The position numbers were made by a program, and so were the translations under genes. The notes below the pieces were generated by a model. It was not told the DNA's origin and did no database searches. It saw only the letters and a list, made by a program, of their open reading frames with translations. Of a stretch of 64,000 bases of DNA, positions 31,490-39,467 are shown piece by piece. The DNA comes from Ferribacterium limneticum (lineage in GTDB: Bacteria; Pseudomonadota; Gammaproteobacteria; Burkholderiales; Rhodocyclaceae): contig NZ_CP075190.1 in the NCBI RefSeq assembly GCF_020510585.1, positions 1,116,501 to 1,180,500 of the forward strand, read 5' to 3'. Positions within the stretch are counted from its first letter, which is position 1; every line of letters begins with the position of its first letter.

Positions 31490-32671
31490 CTAGAGGGCGA
31501 GAAGTGTCTGTGCGTGGTGCGCCATCATCCATTCTTCATTGGTCGGAATGACCAGCACATCGACGCTGCTGTTGCCGGCGCTGATCACGATATCGTGACG
31601 TGCATTGGCTTCCGGATTGAGGCGGATGCCCAGCCATTCGGACTGCAGACAGACCCGACGGCGGACTTCGGCGGCGTGCTCGCCGATACCGCCGGTGAAT
31701 ACCAGCGCATCGATGCCGCCCGACGCTGCCACCAGTGAGCCGAGTTCGCGGGCGATGCGGTAGCAGAACAGGTCTACCGCTTCCTGGGCTTCCGGCTTGT
31801 TGCTCGACAGCAGGGTACGCATGTCCTGACTGATGCCGGAAACGCCGAGCAGGCCGGATTCCTTGTAGAGCATCCTGGTCATGTCCTTGACCGACAGACC
31901 CTTGGTTTCCATGAGGTGGAGGATGACGCCCGGGTCGAGATTGCCGCAGCGCGTGCCCATGAGCAGGCCATCGATGGTCGAGAAGCCAAGCGTCGTGGCG
32001 ACGCATTTGCGATTGACCATGGCTGCCATGCTGGCGCCGTTGCCGAGGTGGGCGACGACGACACGACCGGATGCCCGATGCGAATGCTGGGGCAGGGCGC
32101 GGGCGATGAATTCATAGGACAGGCCATGGAAGCCGTAGCGTTTGATGCCTTCGGCCGACAGGGCGCGGGGCAGGCCGAAGGTCTGGGCGACGTCGGGCTG
32201 ACTGCGGTGGAAGGCGGTGTCGAAACAGGCGATCTGCGGCACACCGGGGAGCAGCGCCTGCAGGGCACGGATACCGGCGACATTGTGTGGTTCGTGCAGC
32301 GGGGCGAGCGGGATGAAACTGGTCAGGTGGCCGAGCACGGTGTCATCGACAATGGTCGGCTGCGAGTAACGCTCGCCGCCATGCACGACGCGGTGCCCGA
32401 CGGCGACGATCTGCCAGCCGGCATGGGTGGCCATGAACCATTTGAGCAGCGCATCGAAAGCCTGGTCGTGGCTGACCTGCTCGCCAGCGATCATCTGGTC
32501 GGCGATTTTTTCGCCGGCCTTGTCCTTGGCGACCATTTTCGTGGCGTTGGTGCCGATGCCGTCGATCTGGCCGGAGACTTCGGCTTCCGGGGAAATCGGG
32601 TGGGCGAGGGAGAAAAGGGCGAACTTGATCGACGACGATCCGGCATTGATCGTCAGGATGCCTTGCTTCAT
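31490..32671 (-). CDS. ackA: Acetate kinase
   Basis: Interconverts acetyl phosphate + ADP and acetate + ATP. The 393 residues show the ASKHA fold: ILTINAGSSSIKFALF (phosphate 1), VAVGHRVVHGGERY, FDTAFHRSQPDVAQ, VAHLGNGASMAA (phosphate 2), MGTRCGNLDPG and DALVFTGGIGEHAAEVR (adenosine). The ATG follows the stop of the preceding phosphotransacetylase with no spacer (TAA-ATG), so the pair is translationally coupled and makes acetate from acetyl-CoA with ATP gain, or the reverse. Confidence 0.97.
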   Translation of the reverse strand: MKQGILTINAGSSSIKFALFSLAHPISPEAEVSGQIDGIGTNATKMVAKDKAGEKIADQMIAGEQVSHDQAFDALLKWFMATHAGWQIVAVGHRVVHGGERYSQPTIVDDTVLGHLTSFIPLAPLHEPHNVAGIRALQALLPGVPQIACFDTAFHRSQPDVAQTFGLPRALSAEGIKRYGFHGLSYEFIARALPQHSHRASGRVVVAHLGNGASMAAMVNRKCVATTLGFSTIDGLLMGTRCGNLDPGVILHLMETKGLSVKDMTRMLYKESGLLGVSGISQDMRTLLSSNKPEAQEAVDLFCYRIARELGSLVAASGGIDALVFTGGIGEHAAEVRRRVCLQSEWLGIRLNPEANARHDIVISAGNSSVDVLVIPTNEEWMMAHHAQTLLAL

Positions 32672-34090
32672 TTAGATGGTTCCAGTTTTGCGGTTGTGGT
32701 GGGCGATCAGTGCGGCGATGACGCACGATGCGGTACGGGTTTCGGCCGTGTCGGCGCGGCTGGTCAGCACGATGGGCACCTTGGTGCCGAGCACGATGCC
32801 AGCGGTCAGCGCATTGGCCAGGTATTCGAGCTGCTTGGCGACCATATTGCCGGATTCAAGGTCGGGGACGACGAGGATTTCGGCATGGCCGGCTACGGCC
32901 GATTTGATGCCCTTGGTCTTGGCCGCGACAATGGAAATGGCGTTGTCGAAAGCCAGCGGACCGTCGAGGATGCCACCCTTGATCTGGCCGCGGTCGGCCA
33001 TCTTGCACAGGGCGGCGGCATCGAGCGTGGATTGGATCTTGGGATTGATGGTTTCGACCGCTGAAAGGATTGCCACCTTGGGTTCCGGGATGCCGAGAAT
33101 GTGGGCGAGATCAATGGCATTGCGGATGATGTCGGCCTTCTCTTCGAGCGTCGGGGCGATATTGATCGCCGCGTCGGTGATGAGCAGCGGACGGTGATAG
33201 GTCGGCACGTCCATGACAAAAACGTGGCTAATCCGGCGGCTGGTGCGCAAACCGTTGGCACGGGCGACGACTTCGCCCATCAATTCGTCGGTATGCAGGC
33301 TGCCTTTCATCAAGGCCTCGGCGTCGCCGGTGCGCACCAGCGAAACAGCCAGTCCGGCAGAGTCGTGGCTGTGTGCGGCATGGACGATGCGGATGCCGGA
33401 AAGGTCGATGCCGAATTCCTCGGCAATGGCGCGAATCTTGTTTTCGGGGCCGACCAGGATCGGCTCGATGATGCCGGCCTGGAAGGCCATGACCGGGCCT
33501 TTCAGCGACTCGTGGTCGCACGGGTGGGCGACCGCAGTCGGGATCGGCTCCAGCCCCCTGACCCGTTCGAGCAACTGGATGTAGCGCTCGTGCTTGTCGT
33601 CGATGCGGATCTCCGGCATATGTACTTCCTGCAGGCGGGAGACCTTCTCCGTCGGGGCCAGCACTTCGGCGGTGCCGCGCACCACCTGCAGGCCTTCCTG
33701 GTTGGTGCATACGCAGTCGAAATTGACATGCTTGTTGTGATCGAATTTCTGCTTGGCCGTAACGGTGATCGTGATCGTGTCGCCGATCGTCACCGGGCGG
33801 GCGAAGTGCAAGGCCTGGTCGATCAGGATGGTGCCGGGGCCGGGAAACTGGGTGCCAAGGACGGTCGAGATCAGCGAGCCGCTCCACATGCCGTGGGCGA
33901 TGACTTCGCGGAACAGGCCGCTTTGGGAATAACCCGGGTCGACCACCGAGGGATTGACGTCGCCGGTCAGGATGGCGAACAGTTTCACGTCCTCGGGCAT
34001 CAGGGTTCGCGTCAGGCTGGCCGAGTCGCCGACGCGGATTTCGTCGTAGGTCTTGTTGACCAGATAACGCTGCTCGCTGCTTTCATGCAT
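32672..34090 (-). CDS. MaoC-like domain fused to phosphate acetyl/butyryltransferase
   Basis: 472 residues in two parts. Residues 1-150 form a MaoC/hot-dog domain (LTGDVNP, IAHGMWSGSLIS, LHFARPVTIGDTI). Residues about 165-472 form a phosphotransacetylase/phosphotransbutyrylase domain (GILDGPLAFDNAIS, VPDLESGNMVAKQLEYL, APTLEEKADII). This fusion is a known family usually called bifunctional enoyl-CoA hydratase/phosphate acetyltransferase. Odd point: the hydratase motif GDxNPxH reads GDVNPSV here, so the catalytic His is Val49. The hydratase activity is therefore doubtful. Coupling to ackA makes acyl-CoA to acyl-phosphate transfer the likely main role. Confidence 0.88.
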   Translation of the reverse strand: MHESSEQRYLVNKTYDEIRVGDSASLTRTLMPEDVKLFAILTGDVNPSVVDPGYSQSGLFREVIAHGMWSGSLISTVLGTQFPGPGTILIDQALHFARPVTIGDTITITVTAKQKFDHNKHVNFDCVCTNQEGLQVVRGTAEVLAPTEKVSRLQEVHMPEIRIDDKHERYIQLLERVRGLEPIPTAVAHPCDHESLKGPVMAFQAGIIEPILVGPENKIRAIAEEFGIDLSGIRIVHAAHSHDSAGLAVSLVRTGDAEALMKGSLHTDELMGEVVARANGLRTSRRISHVFVMDVPTYHRPLLITDAAINIAPTLEEKADIIRNAIDLAHILGIPEPKVAILSAVETINPKIQSTLDAAALCKMADRGQIKGGILDGPLAFDNAISIVAAKTKGIKSAVAGHAEILVVPDLESGNMVAKQLEYLANALTAGIVLGTKVPIVLTSRADTAETRTASCVIAALIAHHNRKTGTI

Positions 34091-34111
34091 GGTAATGCTC
34101 CAGATAAATGG

Positions 34112-34600
34112 TCAGGCCGGTCGCGGCATGCTGCGCCGCTCGGCGGCCGCATTGGCCGGCGGAATGTCGATATCCAGTTCAGGGCGCAGCTGCGACAACT
34201 GGTCGACCACCCATTGATTGGCCTCGCCGGTGAACTCGCGCGAAATCAGCGGGGCGCCGGACCAGGCTTCGACGAAAAGCGCCACGGCGGCCGAGCGGCT
34301 GACCCCATATTCGCAATGGACCAGCACCGAAACGGCATCCGGGGCGTTGTGCAGGTCCTGGACGAAGGTGGCGATCTGGCGGGCCATCCGGTAATCGAAC
34401 AGGCCGGGCATCGGCGCCGGCAGGAATGCATCGGCCGGCACGGCGTCAAAAAAGGCCAGGCGCAGGATGTGCTCGAACTGGGCGTGCAGATTGGCCGGTG
34501 GGCTGCCCGGGTCGGTAATCGAAATGACCGCCATCGACGGCTTGCCAATGAGCGATTCGGCCAGTTCGCGCGAGGCGAAATACACTTTGCTGATGCTCAT
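34112..34600 (-). CDS. Cysteine-based protein tyrosine phosphatase-like protein
   Basis: 162 residues with a PTP loop HCEYGVSR at 95-102 (HCX5R; nucleophile Cys96, phosphate-binding Arg102) followed by SAAVALFVEAW, like small dual-specificity phosphatases of bacteria, plasmids and phages. The early ISITDPGSPP fits the same family. The start is ATG at 34600, which overlaps the stop of the upstream kinase-like gene (ATGA); the frame stays open further upstream, but that part is out-of-frame coding sequence of the neighbour. The phosphotransacetylase gene begins 21 bases downstream, suggesting one operon. The substrate is unknown. Confidence 0.8.
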   Translation of the reverse strand: MSISKVYFASRELAESLIGKPSMAVISITDPGSPPANLHAQFEHILRLAFFDAVPADAFLPAPMPGLFDYRMARQIATFVQDLHNAPDAVSVLVHCEYGVSRSAAVALFVEAWSGAPLISREFTGEANQWVVDQLSQLRPELDIDIPPANAAAERRSMPRPA

Positions 34601-35172
34601 TCCATGAATACCGGGTCGGAGAAAACGAGAGTGCCGTCCCTGCGCATCATGAGGTTGTCGGCCTTGATCAGGTCGGGCAGGGCGCCATACTCGGTCGAAA
34701 AATCTTCCACTGCCTTGAGCGACGCCTTGAGCGCATCGGTCCAGCCCATCGGCGTGACGACGAGGTGGTGCAACGCGATGCGCCCCATGTCCTGGGCCAG
34801 GTTGCGCCACATCATGCAGGCGTCGAAATACGAGGTGGACAGCTTGGTCGCCACTTCGGCGGCGTCGCCGGCAACGGGCAGCGGGTAGAGCCGCTCGACT
34901 TCGACGACGTAAAAGGGAAAGCCGCGGCTGGAACGGCCGACGGTGCCGTGATCGGCAAAGACGACCGGGAAATGGTTGCCGGTCGGGCGGTCATCGGCGG
35001 TGTAATAGGCGTAGTCGGTGGGCGAGGAGAGCACCTTGTAGACGCGTTCCTGGCCATCGACGCTGTCGGCTTCGAGGACGATGGTACTTTCGCCGCGACC
35101 GATTTCCCGGCGCCCGCGCAGCAGCGGGTGATCCGGCACAGGATCGGGGAGTAGTCCGTCAATGTCAGGCAT
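34597..35172 (-). CDS. Kinase-fold-like protein of unknown function, paired with the phosphatase
   Basis: 191 residues; I do not recognise a named family with certainty. It has features of a small protein-kinase fold: a glycine-containing loop and strand (REIGRGESTIVLEA, 22-35), Lys46 in RVYKVLSS, a hinge-like FPFYVVEVERLYPL (85-98), and a C-terminal DLIKADNLMMRRDGTLVFSD with Asn173 and Asp186 like catalytic-loop Asn and DFG Asp. However, the Asp expected five residues before Asn173 is Leu168 (Asp167 is one off), so it may be a pseudokinase. The start is ATG at 35172 with GGAG upstream; translation from farther upstream would run through the dispersed repeat. It overlaps the phosphatase gene by four bases. 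Confidence 0.6.
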   Translation of the reverse strand: MPDIDGLLPDPVPDHPLLRGRREIGRGESTIVLEADSVDGQERVYKVLSSPTDYAYYTADDRPTGNHFPVVFADHGTVGRSSRGFPFYVVEVERLYPLPVAGDAAEVATKLSTSYFDACMMWRNLAQDMGRIALHHLVVTPMGWTDALKASLKAVEDFSTEYGALPDLIKADNLMMRRDGTLVFSDPVFME

Positions 35173-35221
35173 CAGGTTCTCCGAAATCGTTTCGAATTGG
35201 CGGGGATTTGCCCCGCCAATT

Positions 35222-35264
35222 CGAAATTTAGCCCTTTTTTCCGGTTGACCGTAGCAATCGCTAC
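35222..35264 (-). repeat. Dispersed repeat copy 2
   Basis: Reverse-strand copy between fabI and the kinase-like gene: hairpin GTAGC-gatt-GCTAC, then GGTCAACCGGAAAAAAGGGC and AAATTTCGAATT. It matches copy 1 base for base across the hairpin arms and GGTCAACCGGAAAAAA. It sits in the 101-base gap and may end or process the fabI transcript. Confidence 0.8.
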
Positions 35265-35273
35265 AAAATGGCC

Positions 35274-36083
35274 TCAGGCGACGATATGGGCGCCGGCGTC
35301 GACGTAGATCGTCTGCCCGGTCATGCCGGACGAGCCGGCCGTGCACAGAAAGGCGGTCAGGGCGCCGACTTCGTCAATGGTCACGGTGCGGCCGAGCGGT
35401 GCCTTGGCGGCATCGTTTTCGAGCAGGGTGTTGAAATTGGCGATGCCGGAAGCGGCGCGGGTCATGATCGGGCCCGGCGACACGGCGAAGACGCGAATGC
35501 CCTTGGGGCCGAGGTCGTAGGCCATGTAGCGGACGGCCGATTCGAGCGCCGCCTTGATGATGCCCATGACGCCGTAGTTGCGCACGACGCGCTCGGCGCC
35601 GAGGTAGGACATGGTGATCAGCGAACCGCCGTGGGCCATCAGCGGTTCGATCGCCTTGGCCATGCGCAGGAAGCTGTGGCAGGAAATGTTCATGGCCGAG
35701 TCGAAGCCGGCTTCGGTGGTGTCGATGACGCGGCCGTGCAGGTCGTCGCCATTACAGAAGGCCATCGAGTGGATGGCGAAGTCGAGTTCGCCGAATTCGT
35801 CGCCGCATTGCTTGATGGCGGCTTCGAGGCTGCCTTCCTCGGTGACATCGAGTTTCAGGAAGAGCTTGGCGCCGAGCGCTTCGGCCAGCGGCTGGGTGTA
35901 TTTGGCGGTCTTGTCGTTCTGGTAGGTCAGGGCAATTTCGCCACCCAGAGCGCGAATGGCCTTGGCCACGGCGAAAGCGATCGACTTGTCATTGGCGACG
36001 CCGGTAATCAGGCCTTTTTTTCCAGCCAGCGGCAACAGGGTATTCATGCTGGCCAGGGGGGATTGTTCGTTTATTGTGTTCAT
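35274..36083 (-). CDS. fabI: Enoyl-[acyl-carrier-protein] reductase (NADH), FabI type
   Basis: Last reduction step of each fatty-acid elongation round. 269 residues, short-chain dehydrogenase fold: nucleotide motif GLITGVANDKSIAFAVAKAI, catalytic Tyr-x10-Tyr-x6-Lys in SYLGAERVVRNYGVMGIIKAA, and the C-terminal GMTGQTIYVDAGAHIV. The first ATG (36083) has AAGGAAG at a good distance; an internal ATG at 36047 nearer the conserved core lacks a ribosome binding site. It is divergent from hoxF. Whether this is the only enoyl-ACP reductase of the cell cannot be seen. Confidence 0.9.
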   Translation of the reverse strand: MNTINEQSPLASMNTLLPLAGKKGLITGVANDKSIAFAVAKAIRALGGEIALTYQNDKTAKYTQPLAEALGAKLFLKLDVTEEGSLEAAIKQCGDEFGELDFAIHSMAFCNGDDLHGRVIDTTEAGFDSAMNISCHSFLRMAKAIEPLMAHGGSLITMSYLGAERVVRNYGVMGIIKAALESAVRYMAYDLGPKGIRVFAVSPGPIMTRAASGIANFNTLLENDAAKAPLGRTVTIDEVGALTAFLCTAGSSGMTGQTIYVDAGAHIVA

Positions 36084-36305
36084 GCCGTTCTTCCTTACAG
36101 AGTCGATCAGGGCGTATTGCGCTGCACCATGTATGGGCGAATATCACCGTTTGATGGTGTTTGGTCTATGTTGCGACGCAGCACCATTGTTGCACATTCC
36201 GGTTTCTGGGAGTGTTACAAATGCCCGGCAGTTGACCTCGGACAACAAAATGAAACGTTCCGGTGCTAGTCTTTTGATGTCATAGGCAATTTTCAGGAGA
36301 TTGTC

Positions 36306-38204
36306 GTGGGACTCAACGAGATGCATGCCGAAGCGGTCGCCGGTGTTGTTGACCGGGTGATCAATCGATATCGACGCGACCCGACCTGCATGTTGCAGAT
36401 CCTGCGCGAAGTACAGGAGGCCTGCGACTGGATTCCGCCCGAGGCCATCGACCGCATGCAGGCCATGCTTGGCGTGCCGCGCACCAAGATCGAAGGCGTC
36501 GCCGGCTTTTATTCCTTCATTTATACCGAACCGCGTGGCAAATACCGGGTGTTGTTTTCCGACAACATCACCGACCGCATGCAGGGCAACCGGGCGCTCA
36601 TGGAACGCCTGTGCAACAACCTCTGGGTCGAGCGCGGCAAGGTTTCCGAAGACGGTCTGGTCAGTGTCGGCAAGACAGCCTGTACCGGCCTGTGCGACCA
36701 GGGGCCGGGCATGCTGGTCAATAACTATGCGATTGGCGGTTTGAGCTTGGAGCGCATCGACGAAATCGCCGAGCTGATTCGCAACAAGGTGCCGCTGGCC
36801 GACTGGCCGGCGGCCTATTTCAAGATCGAGGACAACATCCGGCGGGCCGACATCCTGCTCAATGCCGACTTCAAGCCCGGCGAAGCCCTGCTCGCCGCCC
36901 GGGCCAGGGCACCGAGCGATGGCCTCAACGCCTCGAACATGCGCTCCTGGCGCGAAGGCCTGCCCAGCGGCATTGGCGGGCCGGGTGCGACGCTCGACGA
37001 AATCAAGCGTTCCGGCCTGCGTGGCCGCGGCGGTGCCGGCTTTACCACTGGCCTGAAGTGGGAAGCCTGTCGCAATGCGCAGCTCAAGGCCGGCCATCAG
37101 CGCGTCGTCGTCTGCAATGCCGACGAAGGCGAACCGGGCACCTTCAAGGATCGTGTGCTGCTCTCGAAATGCCCCGACCTCGTTTTCGAGGGCATGACGG
37201 TGGCGGCCTACGCCATCGGCGCGACGCGTGGTTTCGTCTACCTGCGCGGTGAATACCGCTACCTGCTCGATCACCTCAATGCCGTGCTGGCCAACCGCCG
37301 GCGCCAGAACCTGCTGGGCAAGGATATCTGTGGCCTGCCCGGAGCGGATTTCGACATCGAGATCCATGTCGGGGCCGGCGCCTACGTCTGCGGCGAGGAA
37401 TCGGCACTCATCGAATCGCTCGAAGGCAAGCGCGGCACGCCGCGCAACCGGCCACCTTTCCCGGTGACCAACGGCTATCTCGACCAGCCGACCATCGTCA
37501 ATAACGTCGAAACCTTTGCCGCTGCGGCGTTGATCGCGCTGAACGGCGGCGAGTGGTATGCCGGCATCGGCACCAAGCAGTCGGCCGGGACGAAGATCAT
37601 TTCGGTATCCGGCGACTGTGAGCGACCGGGTATCTACGAATATCCGTTCGGCGTCAGCATCCGCCAGGTGCTCGAAGACTGCGGCGCCACCGATACGCAG
37701 GCCGTCCAGGTCAGCGGGCCGTCCGGCATCTGCGTCGCCGAGGACGAATTCGACCGCATCATCGGCTTCGAGGACATTCCGACGGCCGGAGCTTTCACCA
37801 TTTTCAACAAGTCCCGCGACATGTTCGAAGTGGCACGCAATTACGTGCATTTCTTCCAGCACGAAAGCTGCGGCTTCTGCACGCCGTGCCGGGTCGGCAC
37901 CTCGTTACTCAAGAACCTCATGGACAAGCTGCATTACGGCAGCGGTTCGCCCTACGACTTCGCCGAAATCGAGAAGCTCAACCAGTTGCTGCAGTCGATG
38001 AGCCATTGCGGCCTCGGGCATACCGCCTGCAATCCCGTGCTCGACACTATCGCCAAGTTCCGCCCGGCTTACGACAAGCGGATGATGCAGCAGGATTTCA
38101 CACCGGCTTTCGATCTCGACCGCGAACTGTCGTCGGCCCGGCAGATGACCGGGCGCGACGATGCCGGGGCGCATCTGGCGACGGAACACGGAGGTCAATC
38201 ATGA
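36306..38204 (+). CDS. hoxF: NAD-reducing hydrogenase diaphorase subunit HoxF
   Basis: NAD(H)- and FMN-binding subunit of the soluble Hox [NiFe] hydrogenase. 632 residues: an N-terminal NuoE-like [2Fe-2S] domain (about 1-165; Cys in KTACTGLCDQGPG) fused to a NuoF-like domain with [45 protein letters not shown] and the [4Fe-4S] motif HESCGFCTPCRVG. The start is GTG at 36306 with AGGAGA upstream. The 222-base gap to the divergent fabI must hold the promoter, but I could not identify one firmly. The stop overlaps the hoxU start (ATGA). Confidence 0.95.
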   Translation: MGLNEMHAEAVAGVVDRVINRYRRDPTCMLQILREVQEACDWIPPEAIDRMQAMLGVPRTKIEGVAGFYSFIYTEPRGKYRVLFSDNITDRMQGNRALMERLCNNLWVERGKVSEDGLVSVGKTACTGLCDQGPGMLVNNYAIGGLSLERIDEIAELIRNKVPLADWPAAYFKIEDNIRRADILLNADFKPGEALLAARARAPSDGLNASNMRSWREGLPSGIGGPGATLDEIKRSGLRGRGGAGFTTGLKWEACRNAQLKAGHQRVVVCNADEGEPGTFKDRVLLSKCPDLVFEGMTVAAYAIGATRGFVYLRGEYRYLLDHLNAVLANRRRQNLLGKDICGLPGADFDIEIHVGAGAYVCGEESALIESLEGKRGTPRNRPPFPVTNGYLDQPTIVNNVETFAAAALIALNGGEWYAGIGTKQSAGTKIISVSGDCERPGIYEYPFGVSIRQVLEDCGATDTQAVQVSGPSGICVAEDEFDRIIGFEDIPTAGAFTIFNKSRDMFEVARNYVHFFQHESCGFCTPCRVGTSLLKNLMDKLHYGSGSPYDFAEIEKLNQLLQSMSHCGLGHTACNPVLDTIAKFRPAYDKRMMQQDFTPAFDLDRELSSARQMTGRDDAGAHLATEHGGQS

Positions 38205-38908
38205 GCTACACCTTTACGCTCGACGGCAAGGTCATTCCCTTCGTCGACGGGCAGACCATCATTCAGGCGGCCAGCGCGGCCGGCGTCTTCATCCCGCACC
38301 TGTGCTACCACCCGGAATTCAAGCCGCACGGCTCGTGCAAGCTGTGCACGGTCAAGGTCAATGGCCGGCATACGGCTTCCTGCACGATGCGCGCGGCGCC
38401 CGGCATGGTCGTCGAAAGTGAGACCGAGGAAATCAACGCTGAACGCCGGGCGCTGACCCAGATGCTCTTTGTCGAGGGCAACCACTTCTGCCCGTCGTGC
38501 GAAAAGAGCGGCAACTGCCAGTTGCAGGCCACCGCCTACCACCTCGGCATGATGTCGGCGCACTACGATCATTTCTTCCCGAATCGCGCCGTCGACGCCT
38601 CGCACCCCGAGGCGCTGCTCGACTTCAACCGCTGCATTCTCTGCTCGCTGTGCGTGCGGGCCAGCCGCGATGTCGATGGCAAGAACGTTTTCGGACTGTC
38701 CGGGCGCGGCATCAAGACGCACCTGATCGTCAATGCGAAGTCCGGCCGGCTGGCCGATACCGATTTCACGCTGGCCGACAAGGCGGCGCAGGTCTGCCCG
38801 GTTGGCGTCATTTTGAAGAAGCGTCAGGGCTTTGCCGTGCCGATAGGCGAGCGCAAGTACGACAAGGCGCCGATTTCCCAAACCGCGGAAACGACGGAGG
38901 GCCGCTGA
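38201..38908 (+). CDS. hoxU: NAD-reducing hydrogenase diaphorase subunit HoxU
   Basis: Electron-transfer subunit linking HoxF to the hydrogenase half; a short paralogue of the NuoG N-terminus. 235 residues: [2Fe-2S] ligands in CYHPEFKPHGSCKLC, cluster region CPSCEKSGNCQLQATAYHLG, [4Fe-4S] ligands in CILCSLCVRASRDVDG and VCPVGVILKK. The ATG at 38201 has GGAGG upstream and overlaps the hoxF stop; upstream open frame is just hoxF in another frame. Confidence 0.95.
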   Translation: MSYTFTLDGKVIPFVDGQTIIQAASAAGVFIPHLCYHPEFKPHGSCKLCTVKVNGRHTASCTMRAAPGMVVESETEEINAERRALTQMLFVEGNHFCPSCEKSGNCQLQATAYHLGMMSAHYDHFFPNRAVDASHPEALLDFNRCILCSLCVRASRDVDGKNVFGLSGRGIKTHLIVNAKSGRLADTDFTLADKAAQVCPVGVILKKRQGFAVPIGERKYDKAPISQTAETTEGR

Positions 38909-38909
38909 C

Positions 38910-39458
38910 ATGACCGCCAAGAAAAAGCTCAAGGTTGCCACGACCTCGCTGGCCGGCTGTTTCGGTTGCCACATGTCGTTTCTCGATATCGACGAACGGC
39001 TGTTCACGCTGCTCGAACACATCGAGTTCGACCGTTCACCGCTGACCGACATCAAGACCTGCAGCCCGGATTGCGACATCGGCATCATCGAGGGCGGGCT
39101 GTGCAATGCCGAGAACGTGCACGTCCTGCGCGAGTTCCGCAAAAACTGCAAGATCCTCATCGCCATGGGCGCCTGCGCCATCAACGGCGGCCTGCCGGCG
39201 CAACGCAACCACCTGCCGCTGACGACCATTCTCGAAGAGGTCTATCACACCAGCCCAGGGCTGAAAAACGGCATGATCCCGAACGATCCGGAACTGCCGC
39301 TGCCGCTCAACCAGGTTCATCCGATCCATGAGGTCGTCAAGATCGACTACTTCATGCCAGGCTGTCCGCCTTCGGCCGATGCGATCTGGAAGGTGCTGAC
39401 CGACCTGTTGGCCGGCAAGGAGCCCGAGCTGGGCCATGGCTTAATGCATTATGACTGA
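38910..39458 (+). CDS. hoxY: NAD-reducing hydrogenase small subunit HoxY
   Basis: Small [NiFe]-hydrogenase subunit with the proximal [4Fe-4S] cluster. 182 residues; cysteines in LAGCFGCHMSFLDIDER (Cys17, Cys20), MGACAINGGLP and MPGCPPSADA. There is no Tat signal and no extra C-terminal cluster domain, as expected for the cytoplasmic Hox type. It starts one base after the hoxU stop. Confidence 0.96.
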   Translation: MTAKKKLKVATTSLAGCFGCHMSFLDIDERLFTLLEHIEFDRSPLTDIKTCSPDCDIGIIEGGLCNAENVHVLREFRKNCKILIAMGACAINGGLPAQRNHLPLTTILEEVYHTSPGLKNGMIPNDPELPLPLNQVHPIHEVVKIDYFMPGCPPSADAIWKVLTDLLAGKEPELGHGLMHYD

Positions 39459-39467
39459 GGTGGCGCT

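Noticed and set aside
33101..34888. Forward open frame of about 595 codons across the pta fusion, phosphatase and kinase-like genes
   Set aside because: It spans three reverse genes that have motifs, coupled starts and ribosome binding sites; the forward product has none of these.
36084..36305. FNR-like or sigma-54-like sites between fabI and hoxF
   Set aside because: TTGAT words are present, but no full TTGATNNNNATCAA or TGGCAC-N5-TTGC match could be found.
36144..37862. Reverse open frame of about 570 codons opposite hoxF
   Set aside because: Antisense artefact of the HoxF codon pattern; hoxF has complete cofactor motifs.
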